Source: an uncultured Ruminococcus sp. (lineage in GTDB: Bacteria; Bacillota; Clostridia; Oscillospirales; CAG-382). From it: a stretch of DNA of 5,258 nt. Shown here one piece after another: positions 1 through 5,258 of the stretch. How positions within the stretch are numbered: position 1 is the first letter of the stretch; each line of letters begins with the position of its first letter. The notes beneath the pieces are model-generated. The model was not told the origin of the DNA, ran no database searches, and saw only the letters and a program-made list of their open reading frames with translations. The DNA is taken from the NCBI GenBank assembly GCA_902783535.1, contig CACZRJ010000016.1, positions 1 through 5,258 on the forward strand. The letters run 5' to 3'. The translations under genes and the position numbers were made by a program.

Positions 1-60
1 CGCCAGTTCGCGGCATACGGCCGTTCCGACCGTGCCCGCTCCGATGATTACGATATCCAT
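1..60 (-). CDS. Rossmann-fold dinucleotide-binding protein, N-terminal fragment (TrkA-N-like or FAD oxidoreductase-like)
   Basis: Only the first 20 codons are present; the gene runs off the left edge. They read MDIVIIGAGTVGTAVCRELA, a beta strand followed by a GxGxxG dinucleotide-binding loop (GAGTVG) and the start of a helix. The glycine motif beginning at residue 7, with almost no leader, fits the regulatory NAD-binding TrkA subunit of potassium uptake systems. The 'AVxREL' helix also fits GlpA-like FAD-dependent oxidoreductases, so family assignment stays open; I lean slightly to TrkA. A strong AGGGGGA Shine-Dalgarno sequence 6 nt upstream supports this ATG. The gene starts 18 bp after the stop codon of the CotH-family gene with no terminator between, so the two are probably cotranscribed. 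Confidence 0.65.
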   Translation of the reverse strand, partial: MDIVIIGAGTVGTAVCRELA

Positions 61-66
61 AAATGG

Positions 67-73
67 TCCCCCT
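67..73 (-). promoter_or_regulatory. Shine-Dalgarno site for the left-edge gene
   Basis: The minus strand reads AGGGGGA, separated by 6 nt from the ATG at 58-60. It is the best evidence that the 60-bp partial gene is real and starts where stated. It lies wholly in the 18-bp gap after the CotH-family stop codon (TAA at 79-81). Confidence 0.7.
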
Positions 74-78
74 ATGGA

Positions 79-2784
79 TTACTTCTTTGCGAATTTTTCG
101 ATGTATGTCTCGTATTCGTTCAGGAAATTCTCATGTCTCTTTTCGCTCAGCCAGTATTCCTTCAGCTGCGCGATCTTTCCGAGCCACGCGTCCATCGACT
201 TGTGATAGCCCATGACGCCGTCGTTGATGACCGCCCAGCGAGGAATGCTGTACTGCATGTCGTGCTCGATCTGGTCCATCATGTGGTCCAGCCGCGCCTG
301 CAGGGATTCGACGGACAGCGGTCCGTCCAGCCACCACTGCAGCCGTTCGCGGAATTCCGTGCGGAAGCGCTCGTTCTGGAACAGTTTGTAGAAGATGCAG
401 TTGTAGTCGCTGCAGCCTTCGGAGTTCGTCGTGTTGCAGGAGCCGAGCATGGACGCGACGGCGCCGAGCCCGTAGGTCTTGGTGGCCATCGCGAAGGTCT
501 GGTCGAGATCGAAGAAGAGCCAGTGCCACTTCCCGTCGAGTTCGCGCGACCGGAAGACGCGGACGTTTCCGGCGTCCGTGTTGCAGCACCAGGACTGCAT
601 GATGTAAAAGTCCATGACGTCCGTCAGGCAGATCCGCTCGTCCATCCATTCGTATTCCGCTTCGGTCTTCATGGAATGCTTCTGCGCGAACGTCCAGATC
701 TCGTCCCAGTCGCCCTTCGAGTATCCGTGCTCCAGCGTCTTCATGCCCTTGACGATGTCGACGCTGTCGGAAGAGACGCCGAGATGGGACGCGACGAAAT
801 CGTCGTTCACCTTCTCGCGGATGAAATAGATGCCGTAGTATTCGCCGTTGATGTAAAGGTTCACCGGCCGGTAGGACTGCGCGAGCACCTGCGTTTCCGC
901 TTCCGCCATGATGGAGGTCGCAAACTCGTCGTTGATGAAATACCGGAAGGCGGCGGCGCCGGCGGAGCCGGAGCGGATCACGAGCGCCTTGAACTCGTTG
1001 ATGTCCAGTTTTTCGAACATCTTGTATTTCAGTTTGCTCGTTCCGTACTCGATCCGGAATTTCAGCTGGAAGCTCTTTTTCGCCAGTTTCCGGCTGGATT
1101 TTCCGTTGATCTTGATGCCGCAGTCGACGGAGAACTCCGCCTTTCCGTCGTGGAAGAAGGTGACGTTGGCGGGTTTTTCCGTGTGCTGCAGGTAGTTCTT
1201 GTAGATGTACGAGAAATCCGACGGATTCATCGAGACCTGCATGATGTCCGCCGTCAGGTCGGGCAGATTGATCATGTACGCGAAGGTGACCGCCGCGGAC
1301 GGTTTCTGACCGGAACGGACGTTGATCGCGCGGACGGAGGTCGTCTTGCTGATCGTGATCGGGCCGGAGTACAGGGTGCTCTTCGTCGTCGGAACGCTGC
1401 CGTCCGTCGTGTAGTAGATCTTCCCCTTGTCGGGCGAAGACAGGTTCACCGTGAGAGACTTGCCGTAGACGCCCGCCGGAACGGAGGACTCCACCGGCAT
1501 GGACGGGAGCGGATAGCCGACCGTATTCTCGCTTCCGATCGAGGAATGCAGGAAATATACGCTGTTCCCGTTGTACCTTCCGTAGGAAGCGTCGTTGATC
1601 TGTTCGGGAACATAGAGGAAGTCGGTCAGGATCCCGCCGCTGTCGCTCAGGAAGAGCGTCCGCGCTCCGCCGGACAACGGGATCGGCAGGCACATCGTGT
1701 TGCCGGCCGCCTTGTCTTCGGGGACGGCATAGAAAACGGCGAATCCCTTCGGAGGCAGCGTGACGTCTGGCAGCGGGAACTGCTTCCAGTCAGCGCCGCT
1801 GACGCTGAGATAGTATCCGTTCAGGGACAGTTCCCTGTCGGAATAGGTGTTCTGCAGTTCGATCAGTCCGTACATTTCCCCGTCGTCGTAGGGGATCTTC
1901 GAGTTCAGCGGGATGACTTCGGAAATGATCAGTTCTCTCGTCGGCTCGTATCCCGGATTCGGGCAGTTCGCCCGTCCCGGGGTCGGGACGGTCGTCGTGC
2001 TGCCGTCCTGCAAAATGGAAATGTTCTTCTTCGTCTTCGGGACCTTCAGGATGCTGACGGCCTTGGTGCCGTTGGACAGGATGAGCGTCTCGTCCCCGTC
2101 CGCCGAGATCGAGAAGTCGATCTCCGGGCCGAACCGGAGCACGTAGTAGCCGTTCGCGGCGAGCTTGACGCTCGGCAGACGGTACTTTTTGAGCTCGTAA
2201 GCGGTGTCGCTTAGATAATAGGAAGACAATGTGACGGCGGAACCCGTGTTGTTGTAGACCTCCACCCAGTCCCAGATCTCGCCGCCGACGGGATAATCCC
2301 TGTTCTTCGGCATCAGTTCGCTGATCAGAAGCGTTTCGGGCATTCCGTCGCGCACGGGAAGTTTCTCGAGCAGGTCCTCCGGCTGGATGGTTTTGATCGT
2401 CTGCTTGACGGGCAGCGGTCCGGGGTCCTTGTCGGAACTGCCGCTTTTGCTCGTGTCGTTCTTCGAAGTCTCCTGCGATGCGTCGGGTTCTTCCGAAGGC
2501 GCGTCAGAGGACGCGTCCGCGGACGGCTCTTCGGACGGTTCGTCGGACGCCGGCTCTTCAGAGAATTCCAGCGGGATCGACGAAACTTCGGACGGGCTTG
2601 ACTCCGGTCCGGAGGACTCCTCCGGCGCGGAAACGTCCGGTTCCGACGGGCGCGCGGACGGCTCCGTTCCGTCTGCGGACGACTCGGCCGGCGTTACGGG
2701 CGGCTCGGTCTTCTGAAACGGAACGGCGGCAATCAGGATGAACGCCGTCAGGATCACGGCGAAAATCGCCAGCAGTCTTTTCAT
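79..2784 (-). CDS. Secreted CotH-family atypical kinase with two lamin-tail-like domains
   Basis: This 901-aa protein starts with MKRLL and a hydrophobic segment (about residues 4-20). It has no lipobox and no clear AxA cleavage site, so it may be a signal peptide or an uncleaved anchor. Residues 28-124 are a Ser/Pro/Glu/Asp/Ala linker. Two lamin-tail-like (LTD) beta domains follow: about 150-250 (LLISELMP...WDWVEVYNN) and 284-395 (LIISEVIP...GLIELQN). A chitobiase/hexosaminidase C-terminal-like repeat lies at 433-505 (KIYYTTDGSVPT). The CotH domain spans about 511-840. Its hallmarks are NGKSSRKLAKKSF (560-572), the YINGEYYGIYFIRE block (644-657), NTDAGN (735-740) and FFDLDQTF (757-764). By analogy with Bacillus CotH, D737 and D759/D761 are likely catalytic or metal-binding, making it a protein kinase acting outside the cytoplasm; substrate unknown. 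There is no sorting signal, dockerin or C-terminal membrane segment. The ATG lacks a visible Shine-Dalgarno site. Confidence 0.93.
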   Translation of the reverse strand: MKRLLAIFAVILTAFILIAAVPFQKTEPPVTPAESSADGTEPSARPSEPDVSAPEESSGPESSPSEVSSIPLEFSEEPASDEPSEEPSADASSDAPSEEPDASQETSKNDTSKSGSSDKDPGPLPVKQTIKTIQPEDLLEKLPVRDGMPETLLISELMPKNRDYPVGGEIWDWVEVYNNTGSAVTLSSYYLSDTAYELKKYRLPSVKLAANGYYVLRFGPEIDFSISADGDETLILSNGTKAVSILKVPKTKKNISILQDGSTTTVPTPGRANCPNPGYEPTRELIISEVIPLNSKIPYDDGEMYGLIELQNTYSDRELSLNGYYLSVSGADWKQFPLPDVTLPPKGFAVFYAVPEDKAAGNTMCLPIPLSGGARTLFLSDSGGILTDFLYVPEQINDASYGRYNGNSVYFLHSSIGSENTVGYPLPSMPVESSVPAGVYGKSLTVNLSSPDKGKIYYTTDGSVPTTKSTLYSGPITISKTTSVRAINVRSGQKPSAAVTFAYMINLPDLTADIMQVSMNPSDFSYIYKNYLQHTEKPANVTFFHDGKAEFSVDCGIKINGKSSRKLAKKSFQLKFRIEYGTSKLKYKMFEKLDINEFKALVIRSGSAGAAAFRYFINDEFATSIMAEAETQVLAQSYRPVNLYINGEYYGIYFIREKVNDDFVASHLGVSSDSVDIVKGMKTLEHGYSKGDWDEIWTFAQKHSMKTEAEYEWMDERICLTDVMDFYIMQSWCCNTDAGNVRVFRSRELDGKWHWLFFDLDQTFAMATKTYGLGAVASMLGSCNTTNSEGCSDYNCIFYKLFQNERFRTEFRERLQWWLDGPLSVESLQARLDHMMDQIEHDMQYSIPRWAVINDGVMGYHKSMDAWLGKIAQLKEYWLSEKRHENFLNEYETYIEKFAKK
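2413..2703 (-). repeat. Low-complexity Ser/Pro/Glu/Asp linker coding region in the CotH-family gene
   Basis: Codons 28-124 encode a disordered, strongly acidic stretch built from short degenerate units such as PSEEP, SSDAPSEEP, DEPSEEP and PESSPSE. It contains one aromatic residue (F74), one arginine (R45) and no lysine before K108. Such linkers usually hold an extracellular domain away from the membrane or cross the wall. The serine richness also makes it a possible site of phosphorylation or glycosylation, but nothing in the sequence proves either. The DNA is correspondingly repetitive (recurring GACGGCTC/TCGGACG-like words on the plus strand), so length variation between strains is likely. 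Confidence 0.75.
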
Positions 2785-2810
2785 AATGTTTCAAAAAACG
2801 ACGATATCAT
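2781..2810 (-). CDS. Candidate 9-codon leader ORF overlapping the CotH-family start (ATGA)
   Basis: On the minus strand, an ATG at 2808-2810 is preceded by GAGGA with AGGA ending 6 nt upstream. It opens nine codons (MISSFFETL), and their TGA overlaps the CotH-family ATG as ATGA, the classic geometry for translational coupling. The downstream ATG lacks its own ribosome site, so reinitiation from this ORF would explain its translation. Against it, the ORF is very short, its start lies in the 3' arm of a terminator-like hairpin, and chance cannot be excluded. Confidence 0.3.
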   Translation of the reverse strand: MISSFFETL

Positions 2811-2856
2811 CGGTTGTCCTCTCTTTTTTGGAGGGACCGGGCCGATGATATCGCAT
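2791..2856 (-). CDS. Candidate 21-codon leader ORF upstream of the CotH-family gene
   Basis: A strong Shine-Dalgarno GAGGAG (2863-2868, minus strand) lies 6 nt before an ATG at 2854-2856. The ORF runs 21 codons to a TGA at 2791-2793, six bases before the CotH-family ATG. The peptide begins MRYHRPGPSKKER and ends TTDDIVVF: a basic N-terminal half, no membrane segment, no recognised family. It reads straight through the inverted repeat, so ribosomes on it would disrupt the hairpin. It overlaps the 9-codon ORF in another frame. It may be a leader peptide or a chance ORF; the ribosome site is the main support. Confidence 0.35.
   Translation of the reverse strand: MRYHRPGPSKKERTTDDIVVF
2793..2853 (-). 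terminator. Intrinsic terminator or attenuator after the efp operon
   Basis: On the minus strand a perfect 12-bp inverted repeat, CGATATCATCGG (2853-2842) with CCGATGATATCG (2813-2802), is followed after three bases by six T residues (2798-2793). Inside it GTCC(C)TC can pair with GAGGAC around an A-rich loop, lengthening the helix. This is the form of a rho-independent terminator and it sits 21 bp past the stop codon of the acidic zinc-ribbon gene. The T-tract ends only 8 bases before the CotH-family ATG, leaving no room for a separate promoter, so read-through or regulated attenuation into that gene is plausible. Confidence 0.7.
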
Positions 2857-2874
2857 TCTCAACTCCTCAATTGG

Positions 2875-3468
2875 TCAGTCGGCTTCGGGCTTTCCCGACT
2901 GCTCGGGCTGCCCGTCCGACGTTTCGGCGCCCGGCTTGGCGCCGTCGCCTTCGAATTCTTCGTATTCCTCGTCATCCATGTCGTCGATGCGGACGATGTC
3001 GAGTTCCTTCCCGCAGGCGGGGCAGATCAGCGTCTCCCTCGACTCCAGTTCGTCGATGTCGCAGTAGACGGTCTCTCCGCAGGCGGGGCATTCGAGCGCG
3101 ACGGGCTCTTCGCCTTCGTCGTCCTCATCTTCTTCATCGTCTTCGTCGTCTTCGTCTTCGAAGTCGTCCTCGTCGTCGAAGTCGTCTTCTTCCTCGTCTT
3201 CGTCTTCGTCTTCATCCTCGTAGTCGTAGTCGTCGTAGTCATAATCGTCGTCGTAGACTTCCGACTCGAGCGCGGCGAGGTCGTCGTCCATCTCGTCGAT
3301 GTAATCGCGCATCGCGGACGTTTCTTCCTCCAGGTCGGCAACGGAAAGCGCCAGATCGTCAAGAAGATCTGAAATGGCTTTGAATAATTTCCCTTCGTTC
3401 GTATTCGGGTCAAGGTTCATGGCGTCCATCATTCCGCGAAGGTACGCCGCTTTTTCGGAAACTGTCAT
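2875..3468 (-). CDS. CD1247 N-terminal-domain-type acidic zinc-ribbon protein
   Basis: This 197-aa cytoplasmic protein has three parts. Residues 1-70 are predicted helical (KAAYLRGMMDAMNLD...EGKLFKAISDLLDDLAL) and resemble the N-terminal domain of clostridial CD1247-type proteins. Residues 73-121 are 42 of 49 Asp/Glu, the rest mostly Tyr and Phe. A zinc ribbon follows with CPAC at 127-130 and CPAC at 149-152, then an acidic/polar tail. No enzymatic motif is visible. Some database entries of this type are labelled regulators, but nothing here shows a DNA-binding domain, and the charge argues against contact with nucleic acid except as a mimic. It starts 61 bp after the efp stop with no terminator between, so it is probably cotranscribed with efp. 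The Shine-Dalgarno site is mediocre: AAGGA lies 12 nt from the ATG and GGAC lies 8 nt from it. Function is unknown. Confidence 0.88.
   Translation of the reverse strand: MTVSEKAAYLRGMMDAMNLDPNTNEGKLFKAISDLLDDLALSVADLEEETSAMRDYIDEMDDDLAALESEVYDDDYDYDDYDYEDEDEDEDEEEDDFDDEDDFEDEDDEDDEEDEDDEGEEPVALECPACGETVYCDIDELESRETLICPACGKELDIVRIDDMDDEEYEEFEGDGAKPGAETSDGQPEQSGKPEAD
3106..3252 (-). repeat. GAA/GAC trinucleotide-rich tract encoding an acidic run
   Basis: The plus strand is almost entirely TCG/TCT/TTC-phased triplets (for example cttcgtcttcgtcttc). The minus strand codes for residues 73-121 of the zinc-ribbon protein: 42 Asp/Glu, 4 Tyr, 2 Phe and 1 Gly. The tract is degenerate, with GAC, GAT, GAA and GAG mixed, rather than a pure microsatellite. 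Slippage here would change tract length in whole codons without breaking the frame. Confidence 0.8.
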
Positions 3469-3529
3469 TGTCGTTGTCCGTCCTTTCTGAAATTGATGCT
3501 CTGGATTCTGATCCTTCCGGCTCTTCGCC

Positions 3530-4090
3530 TTATTTCACGCGCTCCAGGTATTCGCTGGTGCGGGTGTCGACGCGGATCGTGTCGCCTTCGTTGATGAACA
3601 TCGGCACCTTGATCTCGGCGCCGGTCTCGACCGTGCAGGGTTTCGTGACGTTCGTCGCGGTGTTGCCCTTGACGCCGGGTTCCGCCTTCGTGACGAGCAG
3701 TTCGACAAAGATCGGAGGCTCCACGGAGAAGACGTTGCCCTTGTAGGAAACGAGCTTGCACATCATCTCTTCCTTGACGAACTTGAAGCTGTCGGGAAGT
3801 TTGGACGACTCGACGGGAACCATCTCGTAGGATTCCATATCCATGAAATAGTAGAGATCGCCGTCTTTGTAGCTGTACTGCATGTCCTTGCGTTCGACGG
3901 TCGCGGTCGGGAATTTCGCGGTCGGGTTGAACGTGGTTTCGATCACGGCGCCCGTGATGACGTTGCGCATTTTCGTGCGGACGAAAGCCGCGCCCTTGCC
4001 GGGTTTGACGTGCTGAAATTCGATGATCTGCATGACCTGACCGTCCATTTCAAAGGTCAGACCGTTTCTGAAATCGCCTGCTAATACCAT
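3530..4090 (-). CDS. efp: Translation elongation factor P
   Basis: EF-P binds the ribosome near the E site and promotes peptide-bond formation at polyproline and related stalling motifs. The 186-aa product has the usual length and three-domain layout: an N-terminal KOW-like domain (about 1-62), a central OB domain (about 65-127) and a C-terminal OB domain (about 128-186) containing KPCTVETGAEIKVPMFINEG, close to the family signature, and ending YLERVK. The tip loop reads KPGKGAAFVR with lysine at position 32, as in Bacillus EF-P, rather than the Arg32 of the rhamnosylated type; modification, if any, would be at this lysine. No modifying enzyme lies in the window. The start at MVLAGDF was chosen because GGAGG lies 10 nt upstream and matches family length; an upstream TTG at 4141 would add 17 unrelated residues and sit almost on the predicted transcription start. 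Confidence 0.97.
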   Translation of the reverse strand: MVLAGDFRNGLTFEMDGQVMQIIEFQHVKPGKGAAFVRTKMRNVITGAVIETTFNPTAKFPTATVERKDMQYSYKDGDLYYFMDMESYEMVPVESSKLPDSFKFVKEEMMCKLVSYKGNVFSVEPPIFVELLVTKAEPGVKGNTATNVTKPCTVETGAEIKVPMFINEGDTIRVDTRTSEYLERVK

Positions 4091-4100
4091 AATCCGTTTT

Positions 4101-4105
4101 CCTCC
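4101..4105 (-). promoter_or_regulatory. Shine-Dalgarno site that fixes the efp start
   Basis: The minus strand reads TGGAGGAAAA, with GGAGG 10 nt before the ATG at 4088-4090. It decides in favour of the 186-aa EF-P over a 203-aa version from a TTG farther upstream. Confidence 0.8.
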
Positions 4106-4117
4106 ATTGTCATCGTA

Positions 4118-4134
4118 CGGTGAACTGTTTACCG
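4118..4134. promoter_or_regulatory. 17-bp near-palindrome in the efp leader
   Basis: CGGTGAACTGTTTACCG is symmetric about its central T (4126) except for one pair. It falls roughly 15-35 bases downstream of the predicted transcription start and just before the efp ribosome site. It could be an operator for a dimeric repressor or a weak RNA hairpin (CGGT/ACCG stem). No other copy was noticed in the window, and chance is possible. Confidence 0.3.
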
Positions 4135-4156
4135 GACGCAAAATTATTACTGGTAC

Positions 4157-4185
4157 ATTTTACATTTTTTTTGCCTTTTTGTCAA
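4157..4185 (-). promoter_or_regulatory. Consensus sigma-A-type promoter for the efp operon
   Basis: On the minus strand a perfect -35 box TTGACA (4185-4180) and a near-perfect -10 box TAAAAT (4162-4157) are separated by exactly 17 bases, most of them A-rich. Transcription would start near 4150, giving a leader of about 60 nt before the efp ATG. It lies in the 157-bp AT-rich gap after the M24 peptidase, so efp and its downstream neighbour can be expressed independently of the peptidase. This is the strongest promoter in the window and suits a constitutively needed translation factor. Confidence 0.9.
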
Positions 4186-4247
4186 TAGGCATTCTCGGCC
4201 GTTTTTCCTCGAAATCGGGCGGAATCGCGTCGGAATTCTCTTTTCCG

Positions 4248-5258
4248 TCAGCAGATCTCGATCAGGCTGCGGTCGCTCGTCGTCAGCACTTCCGCGCCGT
4301 CCTCCGTCACGAGCAGCAGATCCTCGATCCGGACGCCGAATCTGCCTTCGAGATAGATGCCGGGCTCGGACGTCTGCAGCTGGTTCGGACAGAAGACGTT
4401 TTCCGCGCGGAAACTGGAATTCGGGCCTTCGTGGATCTCCAGCCCGAGCGAGTGTCCCGTGCTGTGCGTGAAGGCGTCTCCGTATCCCGCTTCCGCGATG
4501 ACGTCGCGCGCCGCCTTGTCGACTTCGATGCCGGTCGCACCGGGCTTCAGCGCCGCCTCCGCTGCCGCCTGGGCTTTCCGGACCGTCTCGTAGACGAGCC
4601 TCATCTCGTCGTCCGCCTTTCCGATGACGACCGTCCGCGTCATGTCGGAGCAGTACCCGTTGTATCTGGCGCCGTAGTCCATCGTCAGGAAGGCGTTCTT
4701 CGTCAGCTTGACGTTTCCGGGCACGCCGTGCGGGAGAGAGCTCTTCTTTCCGGAGACGGCGATCGTCTCGAACGCCGTTCCGTCCGCGCCGTTCTTCCGC
4801 ATGAAATATTCGAGCTCGGCCGCGACTTCGGTCTCGGTCATGTTCTCGTTCAGAACGGTCAGGATGTGCGTGAACGCGGCGTCCGTGATCGACTGCGCCG
4901 TACGGATCGCCTTGATCTCGTCCGGCGTCTTGATCCTGCGGAGTTCCGCGCACGCGCCGGGCAGATTTCCGATCTCGATCCCCTCGAGCAGTTTCTGAAG
5001 CCGTTCAAGTTCGGAGACGGTCGTCCGGCTGCCGTCGATGCAGATCTTCTTCCAACCGTACTGTTCGCTGTATTTCTTCAGCGTGTCGCTCATGCGGCTT
5101 TCGTAAAGGACCGCGCGTGTGTCGGGCGCGACGGACGCGCGCGCCGCTTCGATGTACCGTCCGTCCGTGATCAGGAGCGTTTCCTCCTTCGACACGAGGA
5201 CGAATCCGTCGGTGGACGGGAATCCGGTCAGCCAGCGCTGGGAGATCTCGTCCGTGAA
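4248..5258 (-). CDS. Aminopeptidase P-like M24B metallopeptidase (5' end beyond the window)
   Basis: It probably removes the N-terminal residue from peptides with proline in second position, using two divalent metals in the cytoplasm. The frame is open to the right edge, giving 336 residues; the first visible residues, FTDEISQRWLTGFPSTDGFV, match the family's 'N/QRYLTGF' N-terminal motif, so the true start lies about 15-30 codons outside. The GTG at 5195 is therefore internal. A creatinase-like N-terminal domain (to about visible residue 105) precedes a pita-bread catalytic domain. The five expected metal ligands are present: D194 (MDYGA), D205 (SDMTR), H269 (TGHSLG), E298 (SEPGIY) and E312 (RIED), with supporting histidines in LPHG and EIHEG. 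The closest known context is Bacillus yqhT, next to efp. Prolidase (Xaa-Pro dipeptidase) activity is the main alternative. No terminator is obvious after the stop. Confidence 0.95.
   Translation of the reverse strand, partial: FTDEISQRWLTGFPSTDGFVLVSKEETLLITDGRYIEAARASVAPDTRAVLYESRMSDTLKKYSEQYGWKKICIDGSRTTVSELERLQKLLEGIEIGNLPGACAELRRIKTPDEIKAIRTAQSITDAAFTHILTVLNENMTETEVAAELEYFMRKNGADGTAFETIAVSGKKSSLPHGVPGNVKLTKNAFLTMDYGARYNGYCSDMTRTVVIGKADDEMRLVYETVRKAQAAAEAALKPGATGIEVDKAARDVIAEAGYGDAFTHSTGHSLGLEIHEGPNSSFRAENVFCPNQLQTSEPGIYLEGRFGVRIEDLLLVTEDGAEVLTTSDRSLIEIC

Noticed and set aside
131..1693. A 520-codon open frame on the minus strand within the CotH-family gene.
   Set aside because: It is a frame-shifted shadow with Arg/His-rich low-complexity product; the overlapping frame carries the LTD and CotH motifs without interruption.
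133..2214. A 693-codon open frame on the plus strand opposite the CotH-family gene.
   Set aside because: It mirrors GC-biased codon use of a gene with clear domain homology on the other strand. Its product has no recognisable motif, is Arg/Val/Asp/His-rich, and lacks a ribosome site.
2814..3383. Plus-strand frames giving Arg-rich or Val/Phe-rich products opposite the acidic zinc-ribbon gene.
   Set aside because: They are the complement of a GAA/GAC triplet tract and mechanically give Arg/Ser or Val/Phe runs; no start signal or family match.
3469..3529. A possible terminator or promoter in the gap between efp and the acidic zinc-ribbon gene.
   Set aside because: Only a 3-bp GGC/GCC stem with no T-tract is visible, and no -35/-10 pair; the two genes are best read as one transcript.
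4091..4141. A 17-residue N-terminal extension of EF-P starting from TTG at 4141.
   Set aside because: No ribosome site serves it, it begins about 9 bases after the predicted transcription start, and EF-P proteins begin at the MVLAGDF-like position with GGAGG upstream.
4174..4191. An imperfect hairpin (GCCT/AGGC arms) beside an A/T run as a terminator for the M24 peptidase.
   Set aside because: On the minus strand the stem is followed by A residues, not T; it has a short mismatched stem and overlaps the -35 box, so it is better explained as promoter sequence.
5193..5195. A GTG start for the M24 peptidase giving a 315-aa protein.
   Set aside because: The frame is open to the right edge and the upstream residues (QRWLTGFPSTDGF) match the family's conserved N-terminal motif, so the gene begins outside the window.
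1..5258. CRISPR array, insertion sequence, tRNA/rRNA, or phage genes.
   Set aside because: No regularly spaced direct repeats, transposase motifs, terminal inverted repeats, or structural RNA signatures were seen; intergenic spaces are all under 160 bp.

Overview
This window looks like a chromosomal segment of a GC-rich member of the Clostridia (Firmicutes), perhaps an uncultured gut or rumen Oscillospirales- or Christensenellales-like lineage. Three things point there. An M24 peptidase lies directly upstream of efp, an order known from Bacillus and Clostridia. An acidic zinc-ribbon protein of the CD1247 N-terminal-domain type, which I know only from Clostridia, lies directly downstream of efp. 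Starts where a Shine-Dalgarno site can be seen use Gram-positive-like GGAGG/AGGGGG sites. The exact taxon cannot be fixed from sequence alone.

Every gene I can support reads on the minus strand, so the biological order runs from high to low coordinates. First is an aminopeptidase P-like M24 peptidase, cut by the right edge. A 157-bp AT-rich gap follows, with a consensus housekeeping promoter (TTGACA, 17 nt, TAAAAT). It drives efp (elongation factor P, 186 aa) and then the 197-aa acidic zinc-ribbon protein. A 90-bp gap holds a stem-loop plus T-tract and two tiny candidate leader ORFs. Next is a 901-aa secreted, multi-domain CotH-family protein (signal/anchor segment, acidic Ser/Pro linker, two lamin-tail-like domains, a chitobiase C-terminal-like domain, and an atypical CotH kinase domain). 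Last, 18 bp later, is the first 20 codons of a Rossmann-fold protein, cut by the left edge.

The right half is a housekeeping translation and peptide-turnover block. EF-P relieves ribosome stalling at proline runs, and the M24 peptidase probably trims peptides with proline in second position; both concern proline, but a functional link is only suggestive. The left half is more accessory in character: the CotH protein is probably exported and may phosphorylate surface or spore-coat proteins, by analogy with Bacillus CotH.

The part most worth a second look is the 90 bp in front of the CotH gene. The CotH start codon has no visible Shine-Dalgarno site. Two short ORFs that do have one end at or next to it, and both overlap a good intrinsic-terminator-like hairpin. 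This could be an attenuator/translational-coupling leader, or a plain terminator with chance ORFs. I see no CRISPR array, mobile element, tRNA or rRNA, and no convincing evidence of a wholly new system.
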